From: Sulfurimonas sp.
GTDB taxonomy: Bacteria; Campylobacterota; Campylobacteria; Campylobacterales; Sulfurimonadaceae
NCBI GenBank assembly: GCA_030673275.1
Contig: DAOVJL010000007.1
Span: forward strand, 1 to 14,999
Length of the DNA stretch: 14,999 nt
Direction of reading: 5' to 3'
Under the pieces are notes generated by a model. It did not search any database, had not been told where the DNA came from, and saw only the letters and a program-made list of their open reading frames with translations. The position numbers were made by a program, and so were the translations under genes. Every line of letters starts with the position of its first letter. Within the stretch, counting starts at the first letter, position 1. This document shows positions 1-7,614 of the stretch, one piece after another.

Positions 1-803
1 GAATGAGTATTCATCAAAAAAGCAGAGCTATGAAATGCCACTATTGTAACTTTACACAAGCTATTCCGCAAGTATGTTCAGAATGTGGCAGTGATCGTCT
101 GACTAGCTCAAGACTGGGAACTGCTGAGGCTGTTAAAAATATAAGCCAAGAGTTTAGCGAGGCAAAGGTTGAGCAGTTTGACAGAGATGTAATTACTACG
201 GCAAATAAGCTAAAAAAAGTACTAAAAAGATTTAATGACAGAGAGGTTGATATATTGGTTGGAACTCAGATGTTAAGTAAGGGACATGACTATCATGGTG
301 TTACTTTGGCTGTTGTTATGGGTATGGACAATATGTTAAATATGAGTGATTACAGAGCGAGAGAAAAAGCGCTCTCATCTCTTATTCAAGTATCTGGGAG
401 AAGTGGACGAAAACAAAATGCAAAAGTTTTAGTGCAGACATTTAACGAAGAGTTTTTTAAAACTTACATTGACAGTTATGAGGAGTTTCTTGAAGAGGAA
501 AAGATTTATCGCAAAGAGCTGTATCCTCCATATAAAAAACTTTGTAGAATACTCTTTTCACATAAAAATGGCGCAAAAGCAATCGAAGCCATGAATGAGA
601 TGTTAGATAACTTACAAAAAATATCAAATACTTCGAAGGTTGAGATAGTTGGTTTTGGCAAGTGTGCCCTAGAGAGAGTTGCAAACAAGTATAGATTTGA
701 AATTTTACTAAGAGCAGACAAGAGTACAGATATCATTAAAGCTATAAAGTTTTCTAAAAATCAATTAGCCGAAATTGACATGGATCCCATCGAGTTTGGC
801 TAA
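1..803 (+). CDS. priA: Primosomal protein N' (PriA helicase), C-terminal part, cut by the left edge
   Basis: PriA is the 3'-5' DNA helicase that recognises stalled forks and reloads the replicative helicase. Only about the last 266 residues are present; the reading frame runs off the left edge, so the ATG at 3 is internal. Visible are the second half of the zinc-binding cysteines (KCHYC and CSECG, near residues 12-28 of the fragment), helicase motif V (ILVGTQMLSKGHDY), the following D..L...D.RA.E block, motif VI (QVSGRSGR), and the family's typical end DPIEFG (E. coli ends DPIEG). The N-terminal DNA-binding domain and Walker A/B motifs lie outside the window. The stop codon overlaps the stop of the convergent Nudix gene by a few bases. 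The identification is secure. Confidence 0.96.
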   Translation, partial: MSIHQKSRAMKCHYCNFTQAIPQVCSECGSDRLTSSRLGTAEAVKNISQEFSEAKVEQFDRDVITTANKLKKVLKRFNDREVDILVGTQMLSKGHDYHGVTLAVVMGMDNMLNMSDYRAREKALSSLIQVSGRSGRKQNAKVLVQTFNEEFFKTYIDSYEEFLEEEKIYRKELYPPYKKLCRILFSHKNGAKAIEAMNEMLDNLQKISNTSKVEIVGFGKCALERVANKYRFEILLRADKSTDIIKAIKFSKNQLAEIDMDPIEFG

Positions 804-1360
804 AGTTTTTTATCAAAAAACCAGTAAATTGAGAGCATAACCCCTGTCGTTTTTTGATAAGTCTCATCAAATATAAATTTTTTGGCTTTTTCAAGTGGAA
901 TATAGATAACCTCTATCTCTTCATCATGTAATCCACCGCCATCATTAACTTTCATACTGTCATCACATGAAGCATAATATAGAGTTTGATGAGTTCCTGA
1001 TATGCCGACACTTGTATAAAAGGAACTTATTTTTTCTAGAGACTCTACAGGTATATCGTATCCGCACTCTTCTAAAACTTCCTCTTTTGCTATTTGTGCA
1101 TTTGTAGTATCTTTATCTATTATACCTGCGCAAAGCTCATACATCATGCCATTAGTCTTGTTTTTATTCAGTACTGTTGCTCGAAGTTGTTTTACAAGTA
1201 TAAATGCTTTTTTGTCTTTGTGGTAAAGAAGTACGGCGACGCTGTCATGAGAGATAACTGCTTCCCATTTTCTCTTTATGTCACCTTGAGAATAGTTTAT
1301 AAGTATTGGTTTTATAAAGCTTGGATTTTTAAGTTTTTCAGTTGAGTCTATCTTGTTCAC
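800..1360 (-). CDS. Nudix hydrolase, NUDT14/UDP-sugar diphosphatase-like
   Basis: Nudix enzymes hydrolyse nucleoside diphosphates linked to another group. The Nudix box starts at GIIDKD and ends EEVLEECGY (residues about 79-101 counted from the GTG start). Its catalytic EExxEE core is intact, but the usual first Glu is Thr and the usual Arg is Glu. Flanking text (YELCAGI before the box, TSVGISGTHQT and GGGLHDEEIEV after it) closely follows animal UDP-sugar diphosphatase NUDT14, which I recall has a similarly altered box; a nucleotide-sugar or ADP-ribose-type substrate is therefore inferred. I chose the GTG at 1358-1360 (186 aa) because GGAGG at 1366-1370 sits five bases before it; the ATG at 1370-1372 (190 aa) has no ribosome binding site and overlaps that GGAGG. 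The gene overlaps the end of the upstream peptidase gene by 23 bases, suggesting translational coupling. Confidence 0.88.
   Translation of the reverse strand: MNKIDSTEKLKNPSFIKPILINYSQGDIKRKWEAVISHDSVAVLLYHKDKKAFILVKQLRATVLNKNKTNGMMYELCAGIIDKDTTNAQIAKEEVLEECGYDIPVESLEKISSFYTSVGISGTHQTLYYASCDDSMKVNDGGGLHDEEIEVIYIPLEKAKKFIFDETYQKTTGVMLSIYWFFDKKL
805..821. terminator. Possible weak bidirectional hairpin at the priA/Nudix convergence
   Basis: A perfect inverted repeat, GTTTTTT-ATC-AAAAAAC, lies two bases after the priA stop and inside the last codons of the Nudix gene. It has a 7-bp stem, almost all A-T, and a 3-base loop. It is the only hairpin seen where these two genes meet, but it is weak and could simply reflect Phe/Lys codons. 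Confidence 0.25.
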
Positions 1361-2555
1361 AAAAACCTCCATTAAAAAAATAACAAACAGTATCTGGTTT
1401 AGAGACTTTTGTAAAAATTGTCTTGTTTTTTAGATGTATTCCTATATTTTGGTCATAGTTGTCTTTTAGTTTCAAAAATGCTTTTTTCTCTTTACCTTTT
1501 AGCTTTTTAGTAGTTACTTGAACAACTCTCAGAGGATTTGTGGCGCGACCTCTTTTTCTGAGTTCAAAGTGCAGGTGAGGACCGGTTGATCGACCGGTAC
1601 TTCCTACATATCCTATGGTATGTCCTTTTTTGACATATTTACCTCTTTTAATGCCTCTGCGAAAAGATTTCAGATGGGCATATCTTGTTTCATATCCATC
1701 AGCATGTCTAATTTTGATAAGTTTTCCATAAGCTCCAAGCCTGCCAGCGTGAGTTACTCTTCCGCTTCCGGCTGCTACAACGGGTGTTCCTCTTCTTGCT
1801 GCGTAATCAACACCCAGGTGAGCTTTCCATTTTTTTAAAATAGGGTGAAATCTTCGTTTTGTAAATCGTGAAGATATTCTAGCCCCTCTAACCGGGCGAG
1901 CCAGTAAAAATCCTTCGATTTCATTTCCTTTTTCATCATAGTATCTGCCATCATCGTTTAAATATATATAGTGCTGTTTATTTTTCATCTCTATCATCGC
2001 AACTTTCAGGGTTGGCATAGAAAAAGGCTTTCCTAGACGGTACTTTTGATCATAAATCATAATAAGGGTGTCACCTTTTCGTAAATCCCTTTTAAAATTT
2101 AGTGAGTATTTATAACTAGATACAAAAATCTCTGCTAATTTTTTACTTCCCGTTTCTCTTATGATGTCGTAGTATGGCGAGTGATTTATATTTAAAGTAA
2201 ATGCTTCAGTTTTTGTAGAGCTGATGATGGGAATAGCTTCAAATTTATACAAGCCTCTGTCTTTATATATGTGTATTTGTAACTCATCATTGAGAGGAAG
2301 TAACATCTGTTTGATGTTTTCATCATCATCTCTTAAAATTTGGTAATTAATACCGGCACGCATCTCTTGGGTAAGCAGTTGATCATCTTTATCTAAGTTG
2401 TAATAAAGAGGTTTTGCGGGAAGGTTGTGTCTATCTAAAAACATTAGATATGTCTCCCCATCAGACCATCTAAAAGTATCAACCTTAGATCCAAATAGAG
2501 TTGTAGCGAGTAAAAAAAGTATAAAAAATCGTATCATAAATATTACCATAAACAT
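1338..2555 (-). CDS. csd3: M23 (LytM-type) zinc peptidoglycan peptidase, Csd3/HdpA-like
   Basis: Predicted periplasmic zinc D,D-endopeptidase/carboxypeptidase that trims peptidoglycan crosslinks and affects cell shape. At 405 aa it is close to H. pylori Csd3/HdpA. A hydrophobic signal peptide covers about residues 7-22 (MIRFFILFLLATTLFG); a long N-terminal region (about 25-215) corresponds to the inhibitory and connecting domains of Csd3; the M23 domain (about 218-345) holds the zinc ligands H246 and D250 (HLGVD), catalytic H294 (RYAHL), and H327/H329 (GPHLHFE). A roughly 60-residue tail follows. The start is uncertain: M1, M3 and M7 are all possible, none with a clear ribosome binding site, and M7 (2537) gives the tidiest signal peptide. 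The next genes on the plus strand are pgbA-like and glcD, as I recall for H. pylori HP0506-HP0509. Confidence 0.9.
   Translation of the reverse strand: MFMVIFMIRFFILFLLATTLFGSKVDTFRWSDGETYLMFLDRHNLPAKPLYYNLDKDDQLLTQEMRAGINYQILRDDDENIKQMLLPLNDELQIHIYKDRGLYKFEAIPIISSTKTEAFTLNINHSPYYDIIRETGSKKLAEIFVSSYKYSLNFKRDLRKGDTLIMIYDQKYRLGKPFSMPTLKVAMIEMKNKQHYIYLNDDGRYYDEKGNEIEGFLLARPVRGARISSRFTKRRFHPILKKWKAHLGVDYAARRGTPVVAAGSGRVTHAGRLGAYGKLIKIRHADGYETRYAHLKSFRRGIKRGKYVKKGHTIGYVGSTGRSTGPHLHFELRKRGRATNPLRVVQVTTKKLKGKEKKAFLKLKDNYDQNIGIHLKNKTIFTKVSKPDTVCYFFNGGFCEQDRLN
1366..1370 (-). promoter_or_regulatory. Ribosome binding site that sets the Nudix start
   Basis: On the minus strand the text reads ATGGAGGTTTTTGTG. 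GGAGG is five bases from the GTG, which is ideal spacing, while the ATG begins one base before this motif and has only T/A bases upstream. This favours the GTG start and places the site inside the coding end of the upstream peptidase gene. Confidence 0.7.
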
Positions 2556-2616
2556 AAATTTTTAAAAATAATTCCAAAACTCTAACAAAATTTGGCTTAG
2601 TATGAGGTTTGTTTGA

Positions 2617-2622
2617 TATAAT
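2617..2622 (+). promoter_or_regulatory. -10 box (TATAAT) for the pgbA-like/glcD operon
   Basis: A perfect TATAAT lies 27 bases upstream of the ATG at 2650 in the 94-base divergent gap. No good -35 is visible; upstream is T-rich (TTTGGCTTAG, GTTTGTTTGA), as is usual for housekeeping promoters in Campylobacterota, which often lack a -35. A purine-rich AGAAGAG stretch precedes the start codon as a ribosome binding site. Confidence 0.65.
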
Positions 2623-2649
2623 CGCAGTATATTATTTTAAAGAAGAGCA

Positions 2650-3447
2650 ATGAAGTATATATTTTTAATGTTAGTCCTTGGTTTTGAACTGTTTGGAGCT
2701 GTTATAAAATCTCCTGTTGTCAGTGTTAATGAAGATGAAACGGAAGTTACAATCAAAATTGAAAAAATAAATGTTGGTATGAGTGGATTTATTGTTCATA
2801 AAATAGCAGATAATCATACTACAATTTTAAAAAATGCTGTTATTGTCAGTTTTGATGAAGAGAGTAAAATAGCAACACTTAAGCTTAGTGAATATAATAT
2901 ATTTGGAAATAGTGCTCTGCCGAGTGCCAAATGGCATGTTGAAGTTGGAGATACTGTGCTTTTGGCTTTTGGTTATACAAGAGGTCTGTTAATCGCTCCA
3001 ACTGAAGAGATATACTATAGAATAGCAAAACATTCAAATGTACAGTGGGTACACCCAGATATCTTTGCTACAAATCTTTCATTTAGCGGACATCCAACAC
3101 CACTAAGAGAAGATTTTACAAAAATAAGTGTTAGTAGCTCTATCGGATTGGTATATATATATTTGGACAATATTGTATACTCTCTAGATGCCAAAAGTTT
3201 TAAAATTTTAACTACTGCAAGTGTTTCTTTGGTTCAAGAAAAAGCCAACCTTCCTTTTTATACTAGGATATCGGAGATAGATTCAAACTGGTGGGGAGAG
3301 GGCAGTAATGAACTTGAAGATTATGAATCTCATTATTATTTCCTTATAGCAAAAGCAAATCCTAAAAACAGAAAACTTTATGAGATCATAAAGAATGGTG
3401 ATGAAAAACTGCAATACATACTTAAAGAGTTTGATATAAAGGAGTAG
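2650..3447 (+). CDS. PgbA N-terminal-domain-like secreted protein
   Basis: A 265-aa predicted exported protein with a short signal peptide (MKYIFLMLVLGFELFGA). The text PVVSVNEDETEVTIKI, GMSGFIVHKI and the segment VEVGDTVLLAFGYTRGLLIAPTEE match my memory of the N-terminal domain of H. pylori plasminogen-binding protein PgbA. Position supports this: it lies between a csd3-like gene and glcD, as PgbA does in H. pylori. The long lysine-rich C-terminal part of the pathogen protein, blamed for plasminogen binding, is absent, so the name should not imply that activity. The true function of the domain is unknown to me; a periplasmic envelope role is inferred. The gene ends two bases before the glcD start codon, so the two are surely co-transcribed. 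Confidence 0.75.
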   Translation: MKYIFLMLVLGFELFGAVIKSPVVSVNEDETEVTIKIEKINVGMSGFIVHKIADNHTTILKNAVIVSFDEESKIATLKLSEYNIFGNSALPSAKWHVEVGDTVLLAFGYTRGLLIAPTEEIYYRIAKHSNVQWVHPDIFATNLSFSGHPTPLREDFTKISVSSSIGLVYIYLDNIVYSLDAKSFKILTTASVSLVQEKANLPFYTRISEIDSNWWGEGSNELEDYESHYYFLIAKANPKNRKLYEIIKNGDEKLQYILKEFDIKE

Positions 3448-3449
3448 CT

Positions 3450-4835
3450 GTGATTGATTCTAAACATGTAAAACATTTTACCAATATTGTGAGTGATGAC
3501 AATATTTATGTAGATAAAGCACATCTTATAGCCTACTCTTATGATGCTACAAGAGAGCATTTTGAACCTGATGCAGTTATTTTTCCTAGAAATGAAAATG
3601 ATATAAGTGAAATATTAAAATACTGTAATGAGCATAAAATTATTATAGTTCCTCGTGGAGCTGGCAGTGGTTTTACAGGTGGTGCACTTCCTAGTTCTGG
3701 GGGGATTGTTCTTGCCATGGAAAAGCATATGAATAAAATCCTAGAGATTGATATGAAAAATATGGTTGCTGTTGTCCAACCAGGTGTTATCAATATGGAT
3801 TTACAACGTGCCGTAGAAGAGGTAGGTCTTTTTTATCCGCCAGACCCAGCTTCTCAGGATTACTCTACTCTAGGTGGAAATGTTAGTGAGAATGCAGGTG
3901 GGATGCGTGCTGCAAAGTATGGAATTACAAAAGACTACGTAATGGCTACTCGTGCAGTGCTTCCAAACGGTGATATTATTAAAGCTGGAAAAAGAACTAT
4001 TAAGGATGTGGCTGGATATAACATCAGTGGTATTTTAATAGCTTCAGAAGGAACATTAGCAGTTCTCAGTGAGATAACTCTTAGACTCATCCCAAAACCT
4101 AAACTCACAAAAACAGCGATGGGTATTTTTGAGAGTGTTAATGATGCTATGAATGCAGTCTATAAAACAATGGCAAGCGGAATTACTCCTGTTGCTATGG
4201 AGTTTTTAGATAATTTGACAATCCGCGCAGTTGAACAAACTTTTAATATAGGACTGCCAGTTGATGCCGGAGCACTTTTAGTTACAGATGTTGATGGAAA
4301 TCTTGAAGATGATCTGAACTATCAACTGACTCAGATAGAAAAAGTTTTTAAAGAGAACGGATGTAGTGAGTTTAAGATAGCAAAAGATGAAAAAGAAGCA
4401 GCTGACATTTGGTTTGCTCGTCGTAACGCCTCTCCAGCCCTTAGTGTGTATGGAAGTAAAAAGTTGAATGAAGATGTTACAGTTCCTCGTGCTGTTTTGC
4501 CAGAGCTATTAGAGAAGTTTTATGCTATTGCCGATAAATATAAAATAAATATTCCATGCTTTGGGCATACAGGTGATGGAAATGTTCATACAAACGTAAT
4601 GGTTGACGGCAGTGACCCTGAACAAGTAAAAATCGCTTATCAGGCTATAGAAGAGGTTTTTCAGGCTACTATTGATTTAGGTGGAACTCTTTCTGGTGAA
4701 CATGGTATAGGTCTTGCAAAAGCACCATATATGGGAATGGCTTTTACAGATGAAGAGATGAATTTATTTAAATCAATTAAGACGGCATTTGACCCGAATA
4801 ATATTTTAAATCCGGCAAAGATGGGATTAAAATGA
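3450..4835 (+). CDS. glcD: FAD-linked oxidase, glycolate oxidase/D-lactate dehydrogenase GlcD type
   Basis: Flavoprotein expected to oxidise a 2-hydroxy acid (glycolate or D-lactate) and pass electrons to the respiratory chain. The FAD-binding PCMH domain has PRGAGSGFTGGALPSSGG (residues 68-85) and the DPAS...STLGGNVSENAGG block (132-151); the C-terminal FAD-oxidase domain has HTGDGNVH (373-380) and SGEHGIG (415-421). Its length, 461 aa, is normal. The start is a GTG preceded by a strong AAAGGAG at 3438-3444 with five bases of spacing. No GlcE or GlcF subunit gene is adjacent, so the enzyme either acts alone, as D-lactate dehydrogenase relatives do, or its partners lie elsewhere. Substrate cannot be settled from sequence. 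Its end overlaps the convergent GGDEF gene by 9 bases. Confidence 0.92.
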   Translation: MIDSKHVKHFTNIVSDDNIYVDKAHLIAYSYDATREHFEPDAVIFPRNENDISEILKYCNEHKIIIVPRGAGSGFTGGALPSSGGIVLAMEKHMNKILEIDMKNMVAVVQPGVINMDLQRAVEEVGLFYPPDPASQDYSTLGGNVSENAGGMRAAKYGITKDYVMATRAVLPNGDIIKAGKRTIKDVAGYNISGILIASEGTLAVLSEITLRLIPKPKLTKTAMGIFESVNDAMNAVYKTMASGITPVAMEFLDNLTIRAVEQTFNIGLPVDAGALLVTDVDGNLEDDLNYQLTQIEKVFKENGCSEFKIAKDEKEAADIWFARRNASPALSVYGSKKLNEDVTVPRAVLPELLEKFYAIADKYKINIPCFGHTGDGNVHTNVMVDGSDPEQVKIAYQAIEEVFQATIDLGGTLSGEHGIGLAKAPYMGMAFTDEEMNLFKSIKTAFDPNNILNPAKMGLK

Positions 4836-6662
4836 GTCTTTCATCTCATCTTTGATTAAGCTCTCATCAAAACATACAACCTGATTTCTGCCATGCTCTT
4901 TTGCGTAGTAGAGTGATATATCAGCATATTTAATACATTTCCAGATACTATCACTATCATCAGGGAACATTACTGCCCCAACACTTAATGTTTTAGAAAA
5001 TTTACTTGAGCCGGCATTAATAACCTGTTTTGCAAAATTTAAGCGAATCTTTTCCGCAGCATCTTTTATATATGCTCTGTCACAATTATATAAAAGTACT
5101 ATAAACTCTTCCCCTCCAAAGCGAATAGCTATATCTGATGAACGAATTGACTCTTTGATAACACGAGAGATTACGCGAATTGTTTCATCCCCTACATCAT
5201 GACCATAGGTATCATTAATCATCTTAAAGAAATCAATATCAACCATTAATATTCCATATGGTGTTCCTGTTCTCAGTGCTTGTGGAATGGCTGTTTCTAC
5301 AAACTCATCAAGGTATTTACGATTGAACATACCAGTCAGCTGATCAACCCTTGCCATTTTGTTTAGTATTTGCATCAATTTTTTACTAACTATAGCAGGT
5401 TGTGCAGTTGCAATATAATCTTCAATCAGACCTATTAAATTTCTAATTCTTAAATTCTCTTCTTTAGTTTTTGTTACAACTGATATAATAAGGTTTAACT
5501 CATTTGAAATAGAGTGTGGAATACATAGGTATTGTAAGTCAGACTCTTCAAATTCTGGACATGTGTTATCAAAAATTGTTGAGTCAACAATCATATTAAT
5601 ACGATCAGCACGACATAAACCATCTTCAACTTTACAATGACAGCCATTTACGCTGTATACAACTTTTTTTATGCCACTGAAAGTATCTGCTTCAATAATG
5701 CTAAAATCTTCAATGCCAAATTTAGTTTTAAAGACATAAGCGAGTCTATTATAAATATCATCAAGCTCTTCATCATGCTCTATAGTTTGCTTGAATTTAT
5801 ATATCTCAGAGAGTTGTTCAATAGTATTATTTATATTTACTAATGGATCAGGAGAGATTTCTTTATTTTTATTTTGAATAAATACATATACCTTTTTATC
5901 AATCTCTTGGAAAACCTTTTGCAGTTTTTCTAACAAAGAGTTAAGCAGATTAGCAACATCTTTACTTTCATTAGACTCTCCGCCGTCTACGCGTTTGGAA
6001 TAGTTTCCATTATATGCAGCCATCATTACATCTTTAATAGAGTAAAAAATATTGATATAAGGCTTAAGAAATCTATTGACAACTAAAAGGACTAAAAGCA
6101 TAATTACCACAGCAAAGCCAGCTGTATATGCCAAAGTTTTCAGACTGCTTCCGCGAACATCACTAACATCAATAATCATACTGACTGCACCAAGAACTTC
6201 ACCCTCTTTAGCATCATGACATGTTAAACAATTGGTCGAACCAAATGCTGTTGCAGTAAAAGGGATGGTCATACGCATGGTGCTTTTTGTGGTAGTCTCT
6301 GTCATTTGTTTTTCTATTTTACCAGATTTTAGTACCCTTTTGTCCATCTCATCACGAGCTATTTCGCTACTAAATCCATCACCAAACTGTTTAATAACGC
6401 TAGGAGCACGAGCAATCCACAAGGAGTTAACATTATCAATATTTTCTATTTGACCAATAAAATAAGATCGTTTATCCATCATGCCATTAACCATGTGTGC
6501 TGTTAATCCACTTTTAACAACCTCAGAAGTTAGTAAAGCTCTTTTTTCTGCACTTTTAATCCCAAAATCTCTAAAGTTAAAAGCTATTATTATAATCATT
6601 GCAATAAAAAACGCAAGAAACAACCCTGATAATATTAGTGTCACTTTCTGTCTTGTGCTCAT
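4827..6662 (-). CDS. Membrane diguanylate cyclase with periplasmic CxxCH haem-c motif and cytoplasmic cysteine cluster
   Basis: Makes c-di-GMP. Order of parts in 611 aa: membrane segment (about 8-29); periplasmic sensor (30-175) with the c-type haem motif CLTCH (145-149) followed by the GAVSMIIDVS strand seen in Tll0287/DUF3365-type sensors; second membrane segment (about 177-197); HAMP-like linker (about 198-255); an intermediate GAF-like region (about 285-425) with Cys341, 343, 350, 368 and 380; and a GGDEF domain (about 435-600) with DQLTGMFNR, DIDFFKMINDTYGHDVGD and active site GGEEF (516-520). The product-inhibition site R507-x-x-D510 sits five residues upstream, so feedback control is expected. 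The N-terminal half thus looks like a haem or redox sensor; the signal is unknown. AGAAGGGG lies eight bases before the ATG. The gene appears to be a single transcription unit. Confidence 0.9.
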   Translation of the reverse strand: MSTRQKVTLILSGLFLAFFIAMIIIIAFNFRDFGIKSAEKRALLTSEVVKSGLTAHMVNGMMDKRSYFIGQIENIDNVNSLWIARAPSVIKQFGDGFSSEIARDEMDKRVLKSGKIEKQMTETTTKSTMRMTIPFTATAFGSTNCLTCHDAKEGEVLGAVSMIIDVSDVRGSSLKTLAYTAGFAVVIMLLVLLVVNRFLKPYINIFYSIKDVMMAAYNGNYSKRVDGGESNESKDVANLLNSLLEKLQKVFQEIDKKVYVFIQNKNKEISPDPLVNINNTIEQLSEIYKFKQTIEHDEELDDIYNRLAYVFKTKFGIEDFSIIEADTFSGIKKVVYSVNGCHCKVEDGLCRADRINMIVDSTIFDNTCPEFEESDLQYLCIPHSISNELNLIISVVTKTKEENLRIRNLIGLIEDYIATAQPAIVSKKLMQILNKMARVDQLTGMFNRKYLDEFVETAIPQALRTGTPYGILMVDIDFFKMINDTYGHDVGDETIRVISRVIKESIRSSDIAIRFGGEEFIVLLYNCDRAYIKDAAEKIRLNFAKQVINAGSSKFSKTLSVGAVMFPDDSDSIWKCIKYADISLYYAKEHGRNQVVCFDESLIKDEMKDSF

Positions 6663-6706
6663 AATAATAACCCCTTCTAATACAAATACTATTTAAAATA
6701 ACACTT

Positions 6707-6715
6707 ATTATATCA
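6707..6715 (-). promoter_or_regulatory. Extended -10 promoter of the haem-c diguanylate cyclase
   Basis: On the minus strand TGATATAAT forms an extended -10 (TG-n-TATAAT). A transcript starting about 6700 would have a leader of roughly 38 bases containing the AGAAGGGG ribosome binding site. No convincing -35 is seen. Confidence 0.55.
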
Positions 6716-6742
6716 TATAATTTTGCAAATGGCTTTAGATTG

Positions 6743-6751
6743 TGTCATAAT
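6743..6751 (+). promoter_or_regulatory. Candidate extended -10 for the YihY gene
   Basis: TGTCATAAT fits an extended -10 (TG-n-CATAAT), about 38 bases before the ATG at 6790. A second candidate, TGTTAATAT at 6761-6769, would put the transcript start on top of the AGGAG ribosome binding site (6776-6780) and is less likely. Confidence 0.35.
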
Positions 6752-6789
6752 AATAATACTTGTTAATATAAAGCTAGGAGTAATACAGG

Positions 6790-7614
6790 ATGCCAAATTT
6801 TGCCAAACTATTTAAACATGTAAAATTTTTTATCTCTACATTTGTAGATAAAGAGCTTACACTTTTTGCTGCCAGTCTCAGTTTTTATACCATTTTTACC
6901 ATTATCCCTTTGCTCTTGATTATGTTAACTCTTCTCACCTCTTTACCATCATTTGCAGAGCACTATGAGACTATAAAAGGCTTTATATTCTCAAATCTTA
7001 TGCCTGTAAATTCAGAAGCAATTATGGGACATATTGATGGTTTTTTAGCAAACTCTGCAAAATTGGGGGTTATTGGTCTTGTTATGATTTTAGTCGCTTC
7101 ACTCCTGTTTTTTGAAAACTTTGAGTATATAGCAAATAAAATCTTTCATGCAAACAAAAGAACTCTTTGGGAGTCGATTACAACATACTGGACAATGATT
7201 ACCTTAACTCCTATCGCTTTAGGAACATCTTTTTATATAACAGCTAAATTAGCAATTATGATAGAATCAAGCTCTATCACTTCAGGTATAAATATTTTAC
7301 CTATTATCCCTTATATTATTATTTGGGCACTATTTTTTCTTCTCTTTAAAATTGGACCAAATGCTAAGGTTAATACAAAAGCAGCACTAATTAGTTCGTT
7401 TATTATCTCTATAGTATTTAGTATCTCTAAAAATGCTTTTATAGAGTATGTGTTTTATAATAAATCATACACAACCATGTATGGCTCTTTCGCTATTTTA
7501 ATGTTTTTATTTTTATGGATATATGTGTCGTGGATAATTTTCATATATGGGCTTAAACTATGTTATATTATAGACCGAATATATAAAAAAGCAGAGATTA
7601 AAAACGAGCAGTAA
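6790..7614 (+). CDS. YihY/BrkB family inner-membrane protein
   Basis: A 274-aa integral membrane protein with about six hydrophobic segments (near residues 24-50, 92-110, 133-155, 166-185, 196-215 and 228-262). The family signature is present: DKELTLFAASLSFYTIFTIIPLLL near the N-terminus (residues about 20-43), FFENFEYIANKIF in the middle, and YGSFAILMFLFLWIYVSW towards the end. The family was once annotated as ribonuclease BN, which is now considered wrong; the real function is unknown. The start has AGGAG nine bases upstream. Its last 57 bases overlap the 3' end of comEC on the other strand, so no shared terminator can lie between the genes. Confidence 0.9.
   Translation: MPNFAKLFKHVKFFISTFVDKELTLFAASLSFYTIFTIIPLLLIMLTLLTSLPSFAEHYETIKGFIFSNLMPVNSEAIMGHIDGFLANSAKLGVIGLVMILVASLLFFENFEYIANKIFHANKRTLWESITTYWTMITLTPIALGTSFYITAKLAIMIESSSITSGINILPIIPYIIIWALFFLLFKIGPNAKVNTKAALISSFIISIVFSISKNAFIEYVFYNKSYTTMYGSFAILMFLFLWIYVSWIIFIYGLKLCYIIDRIYKKAEIKNEQ

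Noticed and set aside
3..5. ATG at the left edge as the start of a gene
   Set aside because: The protein begins in the middle of the PriA zinc-binding region; the real start is upstream of the window.
1582..1599. ACCGGT-TGATCG-ACCGGT inverted repeat
   Set aside because: It lies in the M23 gene over the repeated Ser-Thr-Gly codons of the conserved GSTGRSTGPHLHFE motif, so protein coding explains it.
4832..4849. ATGAG...CTCAT pairing at the glcD/GGDEF convergence as a terminator
   Set aside because: Only five base pairs, inside coding sequence, and no T-run.
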